From positions 9,982,001 through 10,046,000 of the forward strand of contig WOAB01000040.1 of NCBI GenBank assembly GCA_027886185.1: DNA of 64,000 bases, given 5' to 3'. Of the stretch, positions 12,707-25,386 are shown in pieces. Each line of letters begins with the position of its first letter. Position 1 is the first letter of the stretch. Under the pieces are notes generated by a model that worked only from the letters and a program-made list of their open reading frames with translations, made no database searches and was not told where the DNA came from. A program made the translations under genes and the position numbers. The DNA is from Rheum nobile. Its lineage: Eukaryota; Streptophyta; Magnoliopsida; Caryophyllales; Polygonaceae.

Positions 12707-13059
12707 TGATTTTAAAAAAAAAATCGGATACCCATCGATGGGATTCAGTATTCATCCTGGGTGTCCTAATAACTCCAATTTGTTTATATATCAATAAAAG
12801 TGCCCTTTCACAACAACATATTAATATCATAATAAATTTATAATTCATTTAACCACAAGCTAAACATACAAATTTTAACAAAAAACTCAATTGTAATATA
12901 CAACTTCAAATGAACAATAAAAAAAGCAGTAAAACACTTTCAAAGTCTAAAAATTCGAATTCTCAACTCCTCAGTAAAATGAACTTTGAAGCATTTATAA
13001 AAACGGGTAAACCACTTTGCTATTTAACTTTCGTGTAATATATATCACAATAATTTATA
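12707..13059. other. AT-rich non-coding spacer
   Basis: Nothing recognisable between the first short hAT copy and the Helitron. Confidence 0.35.
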
Positions 13060-14501
13060 TCTATATATATACTAAAAGAGAGGCATAAATTCTACATGTC
13101 GGCCTTATATTTATTTCGCATACGTGTCATCATTCACCAAACCATCATCAGTCATATCATCACACTATTTTAAAAATTAAAAAAAAATTACATATCTATA
13201 ACTAAATAATATCTAGATATTATTTAATAAAAAAAGTTAAAAAAGCAAAATTTTTCCAAAATTAACGACCTTAACTTTTTTTAAAATTCATCATATCTAA
13301 ATATTATTTAATATTTTAAAAAATAACAAAAAATTCTGAAACAACCTTAACTTTTTTGAAATTCATCAATTAAATGTCCTATACTTAAATAACTTTAACT
13401 AAAAAATCAAATAACGTTCTTCCATACAATTATCAATTATAATCTGTAGTCGGTAGGCATAGGTATTAGATATTAGTTGTTAAGATATTATTTTGAAGTT
13501 TCAATCATAATCACTAAATTTAGGCTTTAGATATTAAGCGGTAAAATTTGATCATTAGTCAAGATATCGTAAATCAATAGATATTAAGCGGTAAATTAAC
13601 ATATAATAAAAAAACAAGTTTGAGAAATTGTTTTAGCCATATTTGGAACATATCTATCTTAAATGGTATATAATATAAGATAAACTTATTTTTATATTAA
13701 TAATATAAACATATAATTAGAGCTGTCAAAAAGTGACCGAATCCGTTTTACCGACCTGACCGACCCGCTTTTGGACCTGACCCGACTTGACCGAAATTTT
13801 TAATAACCCGAGTTTACCGAACCCGAATCCGACCAACCCGACCCGATTAACGAACAAAATGTGGAGTATTAATAAAATATAACATAAAATACAATGATAA
13901 ATGACATATAAATAATGATAATATGCTCAATTGTCCAAAAAAAACATTGTTGTACTTATGTAATTTTTATAATGTAGAAATTTATAAATTAATATAAATT
14001 AAATTAAAAATAAAAATAAAATATGATTTTGGTCTACTAATATCAATTACATTAAAATAATTAATAATAATATTATTATTTTAATTCATTTTACCTTATT
14101 TTGACATATTTAAATTAGTTTTTAAATATTTAATAATATTTAAATAGTGAACAAAAGATTTAAAAATTGACGCTCTTGACCCGTTGGTCAACCCGAACCG
14201 CCCGCTGACCTGTAATGACCCAATCGGCTTGACCTGTTATCCGAAATGACCCAACCCGTTCTCAACCCGAACCCGAAATAACCGAACCGAACCCGACTTG
14301 ACCGACCCGATTAACAACTCTACATATAATAGATACTATTAGTTAGTAGATGTAGCTCTATTTAACGTACTTATGAGTAGTAAAGTAAAATATTAACCAC
14401 TTTTTGTACCATATAATGTATTTAACTTTTATGAATTTAAAATTATATTATTAAAATATTTAATAAATTCAATCTCGTGCTTGGCACGAACACTATGCTA
14501 G
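13060..14501 (+). mobile_element. Non-autonomous Helitron carrying a nested hAT copy
   Basis: The 5' end is TCTATATATATACTAAAAG after host A (13059). The 3' end is GCTAG followed by T (14502). A perfect hairpin TCGTGC-TTG-GCACGA sits at about 14474-14488, ten bases before the final CTAG. These are the three structural marks of Helitrons. There is no helicase or Rep sequence. The hAT copy at 13718-14322 accounts for 605 of its 1442 bp. Confidence 0.75.
13718..14322. mobile_element. Non-autonomous hAT element, copy 2
   Basis: It has the same terminal inverted repeat TAGAGCTGTCAA on the left; the right end has diverged slightly (AACAACTCTA). The 8-bp target duplication CATATAAT is perfect (13710-13717 and 14323-14330). 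It closely matches copy 1 along its whole length, including the GACCGACCCG-rich subterminal repeats. It lies inside the Helitron and is therefore younger than it. Confidence 0.92.
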
Positions 14502-14502
14502 T

Positions 14503-17001
14503 TTAGTATAATAATAGCATATCCATGGATATTTTTATGATATATTACTCTGATATTCGGTAATTTGGGAAATTTTCCCGGATCGAGTCGGATTCAAATA
14601 GTTTTTCTAACACGGATATTTTAAGATCGGGTCGACGGATCTATCTGTCGTATCAGCCTGAATTGGGACTCGTTTGAATTTGAAATTTTGCATGTACATT
14701 AAGTTCTTCCACGCGCGGCTGCATAGCATATTCAAGAATCATTCATTCGTTCGTTCCTTACAAAAACTCGAATTATGATCCATGGGGCCAAGAAGATGAG
14801 ATAAATGTCCTTTTTCATATAAAATTACAGATTATGTGCCTCCAAAAAGGGGGCTCCGCAATCGGCAACACGTAGAAGTTATAATAATTCAGAAAACACT
14901 CCATATGCTGCATTTATTGCATGCAAACGTATACCCTATATATATAAGGAAAAAAATTCACTGATTATCAAAATCATGTGTACCAGGAAAAAAAAAGCTA
15001 AATTGTTAAGTGATAATCTTGAGACCATATAGCTGGCTAGAATGCATAATAGTTATGTGACATAAATTGTGACATGACACTGCAGAAAGATTTGTCACTG
15101 CTAACATGGGTTAGAGATTAATTTATGTTAGGGGCAACAAATATTGCCACAATTTCTAGCTAGTCTCCACATTATACATATTTTTTAGGTCTAACGAACT
15201 ATATCATTCAAAATCATATTGACATAACCCTCTCAATCTTATTGAGCAAATAAAATTAAAGCGGTGAAATTTTCAATCCCAATAATGATAGCTACTTGTG
15301 GTATATTGTTTTTGGATATGGAGCTACTTGTGTATATGTCTGTGCTTTGCACCGTGATAATTTTTTTGATTTTGTAAATTTCTATGAATGATATAATATT
15401 CTATATCATAATTTGTTTGTAGTTTTATTTATTTAAGTAATCAGATTATAAATTCTGTTTTTATTTTTACGGTTATTATTAATTTCAAAGTATTTTAGAG
15501 GTGTTTGACATTTTATTTGAATAGTGAATAAATTATATAGTTAATTTTCTTTTATAAACAATACATCAATAAAAGTAAATACCACATTTTTTAGTTTCAT
15601 ATGTATACAATAAATGAATAATATCGACAACATCACTATCATATATAACCATGATTCAAACAAATTGTCTTTCTACCCTTAGCATTTATCATTTAGCTAT
15701 AATTTATTATTTTTTTTGTATTATAACAAACCCTTTTTACTTTTGAATGTTTATGACAACTAATTAATGTATGACCATGTATTAGTTGTAATATATCTAA
15801 AAAACAATAATTTTTTTTTTTTAACTTATATGGCTTATCTCCATTTTTTAATTAAAAAACATGTTTTGTCTTCATTCTGAAGCAAATCAAGGTTATTCTC
15901 ACCACCTAAAAGGTTAATGAAGAGTCAATGATATCTAGAGTCCTACTAAAATCAACCCAATAATTTTCAGTTTTGTAAATTCTCTTATTATTTGATTTTG
16001 AAATTGAGTTGTACATAATGACAGTTTAATTATACATATAATTATTAAAAGGAATAACGACATCAAATGTAATATTGTTTCCGTAAAGAAGAGATCCAGT
16101 AGCAAGAAGCAAGAGTAAGGACTCTATTTTATTGTTGTTTAAATAAGAAGATATAATATAAGATATTTTGATATAACAATCAACCTATGATTTTGCAAAT
16201 AAACAAATACGAAAATGTAATCTCCAAACACGATTGAGGAATGAAATAAATTCCATTACATAGAACACGAAAATTAACTCTTAATTTTACTTGAAAATTA
16301 GCATGGAATAGAAGAACATTATATCTTGAATAATAAAAGATCTTATAATGAGTGCTAATATAAATTCTTAGTTATGTTGATGCAAACTGCAATATATTAA
16401 AGTTATTTGAAGATGACATTGAAGTAGTAATAACATCAAAAATCAAGGTATGTAATTTCATTAATTTGATTCCTTTTATGTTGAACAATGTTGTTGCTTT
16501 TTTTCCTCTTTCTGAACTTTTTCTTCCTAATGTGCTATTATTTTTTGAAAAGATTTCTTCCTAATGGACTTTTTTTTTCATGTTCAATCCTCATGCTAGC
16601 TAATATATACTGGGTTGTTTTGATAAAAGAAAATACCATGAAAATTTAGTTCAGTTAACTTAAAATCCTAATAGATTCATGACTTACCAAGTTTTTTGAA
16701 TGAACTAAAATATGTCTCTCCTTTTCTTTCTATCTGATGACAATTGAGTGTTGAACATGGTAAATAAATGGCAATTGAGTGACTTGGAAGAAAAAAAACC
16801 ATTCATAATTAATAATTCTACCATAAGAGGATGGAAATCAAACAACTCAATCCCGAAAAACATAAAAAGTAACAACGACGGAGAGAGAAAATTTTATTCC
16901 TAACCCACCTTTTGACATCCTTTGTTATTGCTTATGACTGTGAAGATATTTACAGGGGTAAAATTCTTAATTACTATTAATAGGTAATTGTTTTCACATT
17001 C
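14503..17001. other. AT-rich non-coding sequence
   Basis: No coding potential, terminal repeats or strong similarity to other parts of the window were found in these 2.5 kb. Confidence 0.4.
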
Positions 17002-17236
17002 ATGATGGATAGAGCTGTCAATCGGGTCGGTCAAGTCGGGTTCGGATTCGGTCATTTCGGGTTTGGGTTAGTTTAGGTTCGGTCATTTCGGGTTACAAGT
17101 CAAGTCGGTCGGGTCATTACAGGTTAGCGGCGGTTCGTAAAAAATCAACGGGTCCTTTAACGCCAAGTTTCCTGTTACCTTTTTGTTCATCTATTTTTAG
17201 TTTTTTTCCTACATTTTTTATTTATGCGATTACATG

Positions 17237-17420
17237 TAAGAGTCACGAAACTAAACCAAAAGACATCAAACCATAATTTCCAATTAACCAACATCCATAT
17301 GTTTAAACTAACATCTTACATCATCTGCTAAGAGTCACAGAACTAAACCAAAAGACATCCAACCATAATTTCCAATTAACCAACATCCATATGTTTAAAC
17401 TAACATCTTACATCATTTGC
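17237..17420. repeat. Two tandem copies of a 92-bp unit
   Basis: The units start TAAGAGTCAC at 17237 and 17329 and are nearly identical (for example CATCCATATGTTTAAAC in both). They lie downstream of the transposase stop, in the 3' flank of the gene. Confidence 0.85.
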
Positions 17421-17708
17421 TAAAACACCAGCAAAGTATGATCGAAACAAGCAACTTTCACAAGCAAAAACAACTAGCATAAGAACATTATCATCAACCA
17501 AATAACAACCATAAATGACAATAACAAACAACCTAAAAATAGCTAGACATCACCATAAGTGCAATAAAAACAATAATTCAGCAAAACTGATTCCTAGATG
17601 AACAAAAAAAAAAAAAAACTCCTTCAAGCTCAATCCTCCAATTCTTCATCTTTATTGTTGTTTTGATCGGTAGAAACTTGAATTTCGAGTCCATGTATTT
17701 CTTGGTTC

Positions 17709-19772
17709 TCAGCATCTGCTTAATATAGAAACATACATGTCAATCAAACTATAATAAATTGGACACTTGAAAAATAGTTCACACAAAATTAAAATAATGT
17801 TACCATCTTGTAAATCAAATCCGAATAACCAAGAGTGGGTTGATATGAGCGCATCTGTAGTGTTAGTATCAAGAGAAGGTCTCCATTTTGTTAGAATTTT
17901 GCTCTCCATACTAAAAGCTGACTCTGACGCTACAGTAGTGATGGGAATGGCTAATATATCTTTTGCCATTTGAGAAACAATGGGATAGTTAACTGCATTT
18001 TCCTTCCACTAACTAAGCACATCCAGATCTTGTGTATGTCTTAACGTACCCGCATCTAAATACATATCCAATTCAGATTTATCTTGAGCAATATCATCAA
18101 AGTAGGCAAAGCCCCATACAAAAATCAGCCAAAATTTATAACAAAATCCAAAATAAAGATTATATAGCAAAAATACATATCAAATGACATTGAGTTATAT
18201 TTAGACTAAATTACCTTTAGAGCATTCCTTCGCTGATCTTGAGCCTTATTCATGCCTCCTTGTCGAGCACCAGAGACCATTACATACTCATCAAATAACT
18301 TATAGAATTTAGCTTTGACATGGTTGGCCTTCACTAAAGTAGTTTCATCATCCAACTCTTTAAAGCAATATACGACAAGCTGAAATTTATAACGAGGATC
18401 CAACATTGCATCAAAGGAAAGAATCATGCTATAAGGATCCCAATATTTGTCAAACTTAACCTTCATCTTCAATGCCATCTTTTTTAGAAACTCATCCTCA
18501 CTAGAAGCGTATTTGACCAATAAAAGCTCAATATTCCAAACATTCGTCAAATATAAATTGGTTGTAAGATAGTGCCTCCCAGACATAAGAGTTGTAAGCT
18601 CATCAAAAGGGCTTAGAAGATCACAAATCTTTTTTATTCTACACCATTCTTCATTAAGTGGAACATGAGGAAAGCTAGGATCAAATCTGTCCAAGCTTCT
18701 TTCGAAAGTAGCACGATATATCATTGCCCTATCCAACAATTTTATATGTAGAATTCCATCTAGTAGGGCAGTCTAAGCACAAGTTCCTAGAGCAATCAAT
18801 TCCAACATACAAAGCAGTTTCTTTAAACTTCAATTTTCTAAGCTCTGAACCAACAGTCCAAACCACTAGCTTCCTGACCTTAGTTACCGCACCATCAATC
18901 ACTTTTAAACCTTCTTGAACAATTAAGTTCAAAATATGAGCACTGCATCGCACATGGAAATAATCACCACCAGAAGGCAAATAATTGTGCATAGAAAGAC
19001 TATGAGTTAGCATGGCTTGCATATTGTCATTGCATCTACAATTATATAGTGTGATAGAAAACACCTTGCTCTGAATTTCCCAATTATTCAAGAGACCCAT
19101 CAACCTATCATGTAACTTGGTTGTAGTGTATGGTGGTTCCATATGACAGAAATCCAAAATTTTTGCATTCAAATTCCACTCATCATCAATAAAGTGTGCT
19201 GTAAGAGAAATATATCCCTGCTCTACTGCAGATGTCCACATATTAGAAGTCAAACATTTTTTACTAGAAACTTTATGCATGAACTTCCTGAGCTTGTCTT
19301 TCTCTCTTCCATGAATTTTCATAACTTGATTTTTTGTTGTATTTCTACTAATTGGTTTGAACCCATCATGCAAGAACCTATGAAGATTCCTATCCCCGTC
19401 ATGTTCTGTAAACATGAAAGGGTATCCATGTCTAATGATAGCAAGTGCAACCATTTCCTTGTACATATGCTTGTCAAATTTCCGATGCAAAACCACATTA
19501 ACTGCATCTATAGACTCTTGTACAGTCACAGATTCATAAATTTCATGATGTCATATAAAGTTAGAGGTACCTATTTTAGAAGGAGCTTTAATCGATCCCC
19601 CCTTACAGTACTTGCATATGGCCCTTGGCACGCCATCTTCAAACAATTCTCCATCATAGGTATTATACTCTTTCCAAATTGGAGCATTCCATTTCCTTTT
19701 CCGAGTCTCTAAATTAGCAGAAGGCGTCGGAGAGACAAACTCGGTTTCAAGTGTATTCGTAGATGAATACAA
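17709..19772 (-). pseudogene. hAT-family transposase with BED zinc finger, broken
   Basis: Reading leftward, the N-terminal part (19772-19551) holds a BED-type finger: KRKWNAPIWKEY, then AICKYCKG. An in-frame TGA follows, and the same frame continues (19529-18729) with the RNase H-like catalytic part: SNMWTSAVEQGYISLTAHFID, the RCSAHILNLIVQEGL block and CPTRWNST. A 1-bp shift near 18745 leads to 18739-18206 with DRAMIYRATFERS and MLDPRYKFQ. A likely intron (GTAATT after 18208) is followed by a piece near 18100-18000 with an in-frame TAG, then the hAT dimerisation domain (17969-17709: YPIVSQMAKDILAIPITTV, SESAFS, ALISTHSWL). The order and length fit RICESLEEPER-like BED/hAT proteins. Two stops and a frameshift make it non-functional. 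Confidence 0.88.
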
Positions 19773-20503
19773 AGAAGGTGCTGCAAAATAGAAATGAGAT
19801 CGCTAAAAGTGAGTAATGACTAAATAAGTAAATAGTGAACAATAATAATTTGAATCAAATTAATGATTAATAAAACAATAATTACTTGGTGTAACTAATG
19901 TTGGGGAAGATGGTATGAAAGCAGAACTAATTCCACATCCAGCCCGAAACAGCATTGTTGTAATAATCCTCATGTTACCATAGGGGTAATATGATAGAAT
20001 GTATGTTTGGTGAAAGCAAGTTATAGAATTCTCTTAGGTTGAGAAGGGTCTAAATTATGGTTAACCTGACGTTAACTATAATTTGAACCAACTTATAAAT
20101 TTTAACTTAGAAATGTCTACACCAATTTTACAAAGTGTGAAATGGGTTAGACATGGTTAAACTTATACGGTTGTGTAACTTAGTATTAGGTCGCATCTCC
20201 GGGTTGTTATCAGCCAAGTTTCGGAGTCAAAACTTCTCTTAAGGGGGTAGTGATGTAATACCCCTCATTTTTAGTAAGGGTATTTGGGTAATTTTCTCAA
20301 TCCTCGTTCTGTAATCGTGACGCGTTAGGCGAAATTCGGAATTTCTGTATCGCGTATAATCTCTGTAATAATTCTCTGAGCATTATAATATACATTCGAT
20401 GTATTTTCGAGGCCTAAAATATTTGTTTGGGTACAAATATTAGTTATTGCAAGGTTTTAGCACGTGTTCAATCGTTTCCCGGACAAAAGGACGCGAACAG
20501 GCC

Positions 20504-20990
20504 TTTTCCGCGACCGCAGAATATTTCCACGACTGCGGAAAATGCTTCGTCCTTGTCTTCAATGGCTTCGTCGGTTGAGATGGCCGTCGATTCGTCGGGG
20601 GGGGGGGGGATTTGGAGCGGTTCGTCTGGCCGGGAGTTGGGGTGCTCGGTGGCTATAAAAGGAGGGCTCGGATGGAGGGTTGGAGCATCCGAAATCCAAT
20701 CTCTCTCTCTCTCCCTCGTGTCGCCGGAGTTCTCGTATCGTCGGAGCTCTCGCCGGTGGTTTTAGTGGTCGAGTGGTGGTGCAGTAGAGGCGTCGTGGTG
20801 CCAGGAGACGAAGCCCTCTCGTTCGGAGCCTCGTTGTGTCGTCGCCGGTGAGGATTTGTCTGATTAGGGTTGTCGGGTTCATGGCCGCGACCGCGGACAT
20901 GAACAGCCGCGACCGCGGACGATGTCCAGACATCCGCGACCGCGGAATCCAAGCCATGACCGCGGATTGCCTTAGCAAACGCGATCGTGG
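20504..20990. repeat. CpG-rich palindromic motifs in the nested LTR
   Basis: One pair lies upstream of the TATA box: TTTTCCGCGACCGCAG at about 20504 and CCACGACTGCGGAAAA at 20526-20541, outer arms inverted. Downstream, copies at about 20885, 20906, 20932, 20955 and 20979 (CCGCGACCGCGGA and degenerate forms) repeat every 21-26 bp. They match the motif in the Athila-like LTRs although this LTR belongs to a different family. Confidence 0.85.
20654..20660 (+). promoter_or_regulatory. TATA box of the nested LTR
   Basis: TATAAAA followed by GGAGGGC lies 400 bp into the LTR, at the position homologous to ATATAAAG (about 6953) in the LTR fragment at 6585. It probably sets the U3/R boundary. Confidence 0.6.
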
Positions 20991-22445
20991 CCTTGGACGA
21001 TCCGGTCACGGATGGGACCCTCGTTTCTTTCGTTTCCTTAGATCTGTATTATTATTTATCGAATCTAACCTAGGGTTTCGTTGTGGGTTCGTTGGCGTCG
21101 TAGGAATCCATAATTCGATTCCGTTTCCAGTTCCCGGACCCAGAAACCCGTCGTCATTCGTTCATCTCGATCAAGGCAAGTGGCGGTTCGCTCTTGCTTA
21201 TCATTCAATGTTTCCGTTAATTATCAATTATTTCGGATTGTTAATTAAATTGGGATGAATTGTTGTTTTCGTTTGGGAACAGATTTTATAAATGATATGA
21301 TATAAAATGTGATATTATGATAGGTTGTATATATTGCTAGAAACAACGTTATTCTATCTGTTATTACCATGATGGTATTGGTGTGGATTTTTATGTGTGA
21401 ACTTATACATATATAGTTAGAACGAGTATTCGTAAGAATGAGTATTCGTAGGAACGCTATGTACCTTGCGAGGTCTAGTCATTTCTTTATAACCGTGGTG
21501 GATAGGATGTCCAAGCCCTAACACCCTTTCCTGGTCATGACTATCCCATTTCCGAGTATAGGGGAGATGCACACAGTTGGTGCCAACAATCGGGATTTAT
21601 TCCCAAGATATCTCTCATATCGAGATGATATATTATATGATAAAAGCTTTAACGTAAATATGCGTTTTGGAATTTAAGAAGATAAGTGTGATTATGCACA
21701 TAATTAATATACCCTCGGGCGAGGAGTACAACGTGGAAACCGCCCGGACTTCGGTTAGAGTAAGTCTTCTTTCCAATCTGGATTCGCATTGCGCGGTGAG
21801 GTTGGTCGTTGACCCAAATGATCAAGTCATTTTTAAACGCTTGTATAAAAACTATAACGTTCCCAAACATTTGTCATACTTTCCCATAAGACTCAATCTT
21901 TTGGAGTCTTCTCTTCATACATTTCCCATAAGACTCAATTCCTTTAGAGTCTTCTTTTCAATGCATGTCTATTCTAATCATTCCGTGAAAGTTCCGGGTT
22001 ATATATCGTTCCTTCGGTTATTATTCGAGGGACAATGATAGTAAACGGTTACGATCACTAGAACCATTCTGTTTTCACCCTTGCATAGTCTTTCATTAGA
22101 CTAACCAACCGGGTTTTATTCCTTGCATGGTTGGCTGGTGTCATCCGTCCTATACGGCATCAGTGGTTGGTCCCCGAAGACTTGAAGTAACCAATTGAAG
22201 AAGAGGCTTGCAGTTGAAGATTTAAGTGTTAGTGTTTTAAGGTTGTCAACTATTACTTTAATATATTGTTATAACCTAGTCATGTAATAGGTTTATTCTA
22301 AAATGTCTTCCGCTGTTTAAACCTTTCGTTAGTTATTATGTTTATTTAAGATTAATTGTTCCGATTAAAGCCTAGGGTGACATCAGACAGTAACGTCTGA
22401 GGTCATTGGCGTGTGACACTACCGACTTACGTCGGGGGTGTTACA

Positions 22446-24100
22446 ATTGTTTCTGAAGAATGATCGAGGGGCTTCTCTTCATGGTGGCATGTCTTAGTTG
22501 AGAATGGGTATTAATACCTGAATAAGAAATAAAATTTTGAACTTATTAAAATAATTATATTTAGCAAAATTTTCTAGATCAATTCGGATGAAATACAACT
22601 CTAGCTTTTAAACAAAAATAAAATTTGTAATTAAGATATATAAATCGAGATTGGTTTACTTAAATGACTGTACCCTTGTTTTGGCACGATAAAGCAAGAC
22701 AATCCTCAATCATTTAAGACAAAATGATGATGTCATATTTCTATAAGGTTCCACGCAATCTATGTTTTATATACAAAAATTTAACTACAAAAAAGAAACA
22801 AGAACATAAATGACAAACCTAAGTATCTAACTTTCAATGAAGCTAAGTGGAGACAAACTTATTCATGTTTATTTACAATAACCAGAAAATATGAAAAACA
22901 TAGAAACAAGCATGTCAAGCTACTGACTTAGGGTTTGTTGACCCTTAAGCAAATCAAATGATGTGTAATCCTCCAAGTGTAAAATATTTTCGAAGTGACA
23001 GCTTGTCCTGTCACCAGCTTAAATGGGTGCATGGTCAACCTTCCTAGGATGAATTTCCCAAATAAAATTGCTATGTTTGATTTAAGAACTGAATTTGGTA
23101 ATCTATCTAGCACTTAAAATTCATTTTCCAAGAAGCACAAGTATCTGGAATGAATAAGCTTTGGATTCTTAGCCATTTTAATTGAAAAAAATCAAATAGG
23201 ATGGCAGCCTAAGATGAAAATCCAACATCAAAATGCCAAGTAAGACTAAACCTGATACGTCAACTATATCAAAGGCAGTAAGGCACTGCAATTTTCATAA
23301 TACATTGCTTACAGAGTTCAGTTATGCAACTTTGCTTTCTTCCAAGTTCTAACAACAACACTGACCTGAATCAATGAGGGCATTAAGCAGACCATGAAGA
23401 AGTGGGGCTGACAACTTTGGTTTTCCTATAGCTTTTCCTTGTTCAACAGATTCAAGTAGCCTTCAAGGACACCATGAGATAGAAAATACAACACTCATCA
23501 CTTATAATACAATACTCTATATTAGGTTACTAAATACATCCAGAGAGAATTCGAACAGAAACAAATGACAAAAGAACTTCACGAATGGTGTACTTTTAAA
23601 GTCTATCATATTCAACAACAATAAAACAAGTACCATATGCTAACCTTTTTTTGGTCTTAGAAGAGGGTTAGAGTATTCTGAAATTTTTGATTTGTAGTAG
23701 AGAGGGTTGAAGATTGCAATGGCTAGAAGAATCTCAGTGCCTCCTCCTTGTGTTATACTGGTTGTCGGTCAAGTGACAAGAGAAAAATCGATGAACGCCT
23801 GAGCAACCATTGTGAGGTTGAAGAGAGAGTCTAAGGAAGGAGGAGAAAATCGTGGTTGCTGTCGAGAGAGCTTACGGTTTTTTTAGTTCAGTTTTCTTGT
23901 TTTGGGGATAAGGTCGGCCCAATACTCAAAATAATGAAATATCCTACCCGGGAATTGATATCATTTCCCCTCCCAGCCAAATCCTCAAATAATTCATGTA
24001 AAATTTTTTGACCTGGCGGGTCAACCGATCTGAACCCAAAAATATTCGGGTTTAGCGAGTTCGATTTAAATCGGGTTTCGGGTTTAATTTTCCGGGTTTC
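22446..24100. other. 5' flank of the hAT transposase gene, with captured sequence
   Basis: This is the part of the hAT upstream of its transposase gene. It contains a probable captured exon (23366-23460) and otherwise no recognisable coding sequence. An open frame at 22928-23113 matches nothing I know. Confidence 0.45.
23366..23460 (-). pseudogene. Probable captured exon of a host gene
   Basis: On the minus strand a 95-bp stretch is open from an AG acceptor (TCCTTGAAG, then GCTACTTG) to a GT donor (GATTCAG, then GTCAGTG). It encodes about 31 residues, including LLESVEQGKAIGKPKLSAPL, then LLHGLLNALID. This composition is protein-like, and the clean splice signals suggest an exon picked up by the transposon. 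I do not recognise the parent gene. Confidence 0.4.
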
Positions 24101-24171
24101 AACTTGAGAATTTCGGTCGGGTTCGGTCGGTATTTCGGGTTCGGTCAAATTTTGACAGCTCTAATGATGGA

Positions 24172-25386
24172 CAATCATGAACGATAATATGCAGCCAAAA
24201 GGCTATGAATTATACTTAATGATAATTAATAGAAATATTATTGTCACTTCGGTTACAAAATTTTAATGCAAATGAATTACAAAGAATATTAATCTAATGA
24301 AATTATTGAAACTTATATTAGACATATAAGTTGCCTAATTAGTAGGGTAATACTAAAGGTTATCTAATGTAGAGTATTTACGTATCCACTTATTATTTTA
24401 ATATAACATTATATTAAATGTAGAGTTTTTAAATGTGTCAAAATAGCTATGAAAGTCAACTTTGAAAAACTTTGAGTGATAAAAAGAAAAGTTAAAAATT
24501 AAGATTAGCAAGATGGTTGAACTCGTGCTTCGCACGGGGTACGATATATTATTGTTATTCTTATAGTATATATAATAAATTTACATTGGCGTGTATTTTT
24601 TTATATAACTTTGTATTTGCGTGTGTTTGTTTTTGTGTTTGATAAAAAAACCGTCTTTTTATAATTTTTTATAGCTTAGGGTCGATTCAATGAATGATTT
24701 TTTTATTGAGTTAGTTTTTAACTGTAACTAATATAGTATTAAAAAAATTAGTTTGTCGATCTTTATATCGATGATTTTGCAATAAATTTGCTAAAGTATT
24801 TATGTTATGCTACACACGGGGGAAAATGTAATCATACCATGCTTGCTAACATAAATAAATTGATATATTTATGAATTGGTTTATAGTTTTTCAACTTTAA
24901 GTATAATTTTGTCCAATAATTAAAATTGTAGAATTTTTTATCAAACAATTAATGGACAAATATGGGTATAAAACAATAAGTTTATAAAACTTATAACTAC
25001 TTAATTATTGATACCGATAGTTTGATTTTGGAGTTTATTTTATTATGACATTGCAACATAGCATAATAGTTCATATATTTATATATTAATAATTTTTGTT
25101 TTTGTTGTAAGATTTTTGAAATGAATTATATTTAATAATTAAAGAATTATTTATAATTTTTGTAATTGATATAATTAAAGTTATCATTGCCATTACTTAT
25201 TAGGTGCAATATGGATCATACTGAAATATAAAAAAAATATGCATTGCTATTTTATTTTATTTTTGTAACATTTATAGAAATTTATTCATTTTCATATAGA
25301 TATAAATATTGATAAATATTGAAAACTCTATTAGTTCTCAAATTTTCTCAAAACTTTAATTGTAATACATTAATTTTTCTAAATAC
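24172..25386. other. AT-rich sequence with a Helitron-like 3' hairpin
   Basis: A hairpin CGTGCTTCGCACG at about 24523-24535 resembles those near Helitron 3' ends, but no CTRR terminus follows cleanly. No genes are seen. Confidence 0.35.

Larger units (their letters stand above)
20241..22445 (+). mobile_element. 3' end and LTR of a Ty3/gypsy-type retrotransposon nested in the hAT
   Basis: A polypurine tract (TTAAGGGGGTAGTGA, 20241-20255) precedes an LTR starting TGTAATACCCC at 20256 and ending GGGGGTGTTACA at 22445. The termini are mirror images, and TGTAACACCC-type starts are common in plant chromovirus LTRs. The internal region to the left (roughly 19800-20240) has no clear coding remnant, so the 5' part is lost and no target duplication can be found. 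Three relatives lie in the window or nearby: 6585-8345, this one, and 57075-60241. Large open frames at 20427-21258 are not genes. Confidence 0.8.
17010..24163 (-). mobile_element. hAT transposon, probable master of the short copies
   Basis: It starts TAGAGCTGTCAATCGGGTC and ends TTTTGACAGCTCTA, flanked by a perfect 8-bp target duplication ATGATGGA (17002-17009 and 24164-24171). The outer 100-150 bp on each side hold many CGGGT/ACCCG words, as in the two short copies. A BED-type hAT transposase remnant lies on the minus strand (17709-19772). The 3' end of a retrotransposon with its LTR (to 22445) is nested inside. A probable captured host exon lies at 23366-23460. The transposase is broken, so this copy is no longer autonomous. 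Confidence 0.93.

Noticed and set aside
20427..21258. Several overlapping GC-rich open frames, which look like a host gene
   Set aside because: They lie wholly inside an LTR defined by its termini, polypurine tract and two relatives; frames on both strands are open because of CpG-rich motifs.
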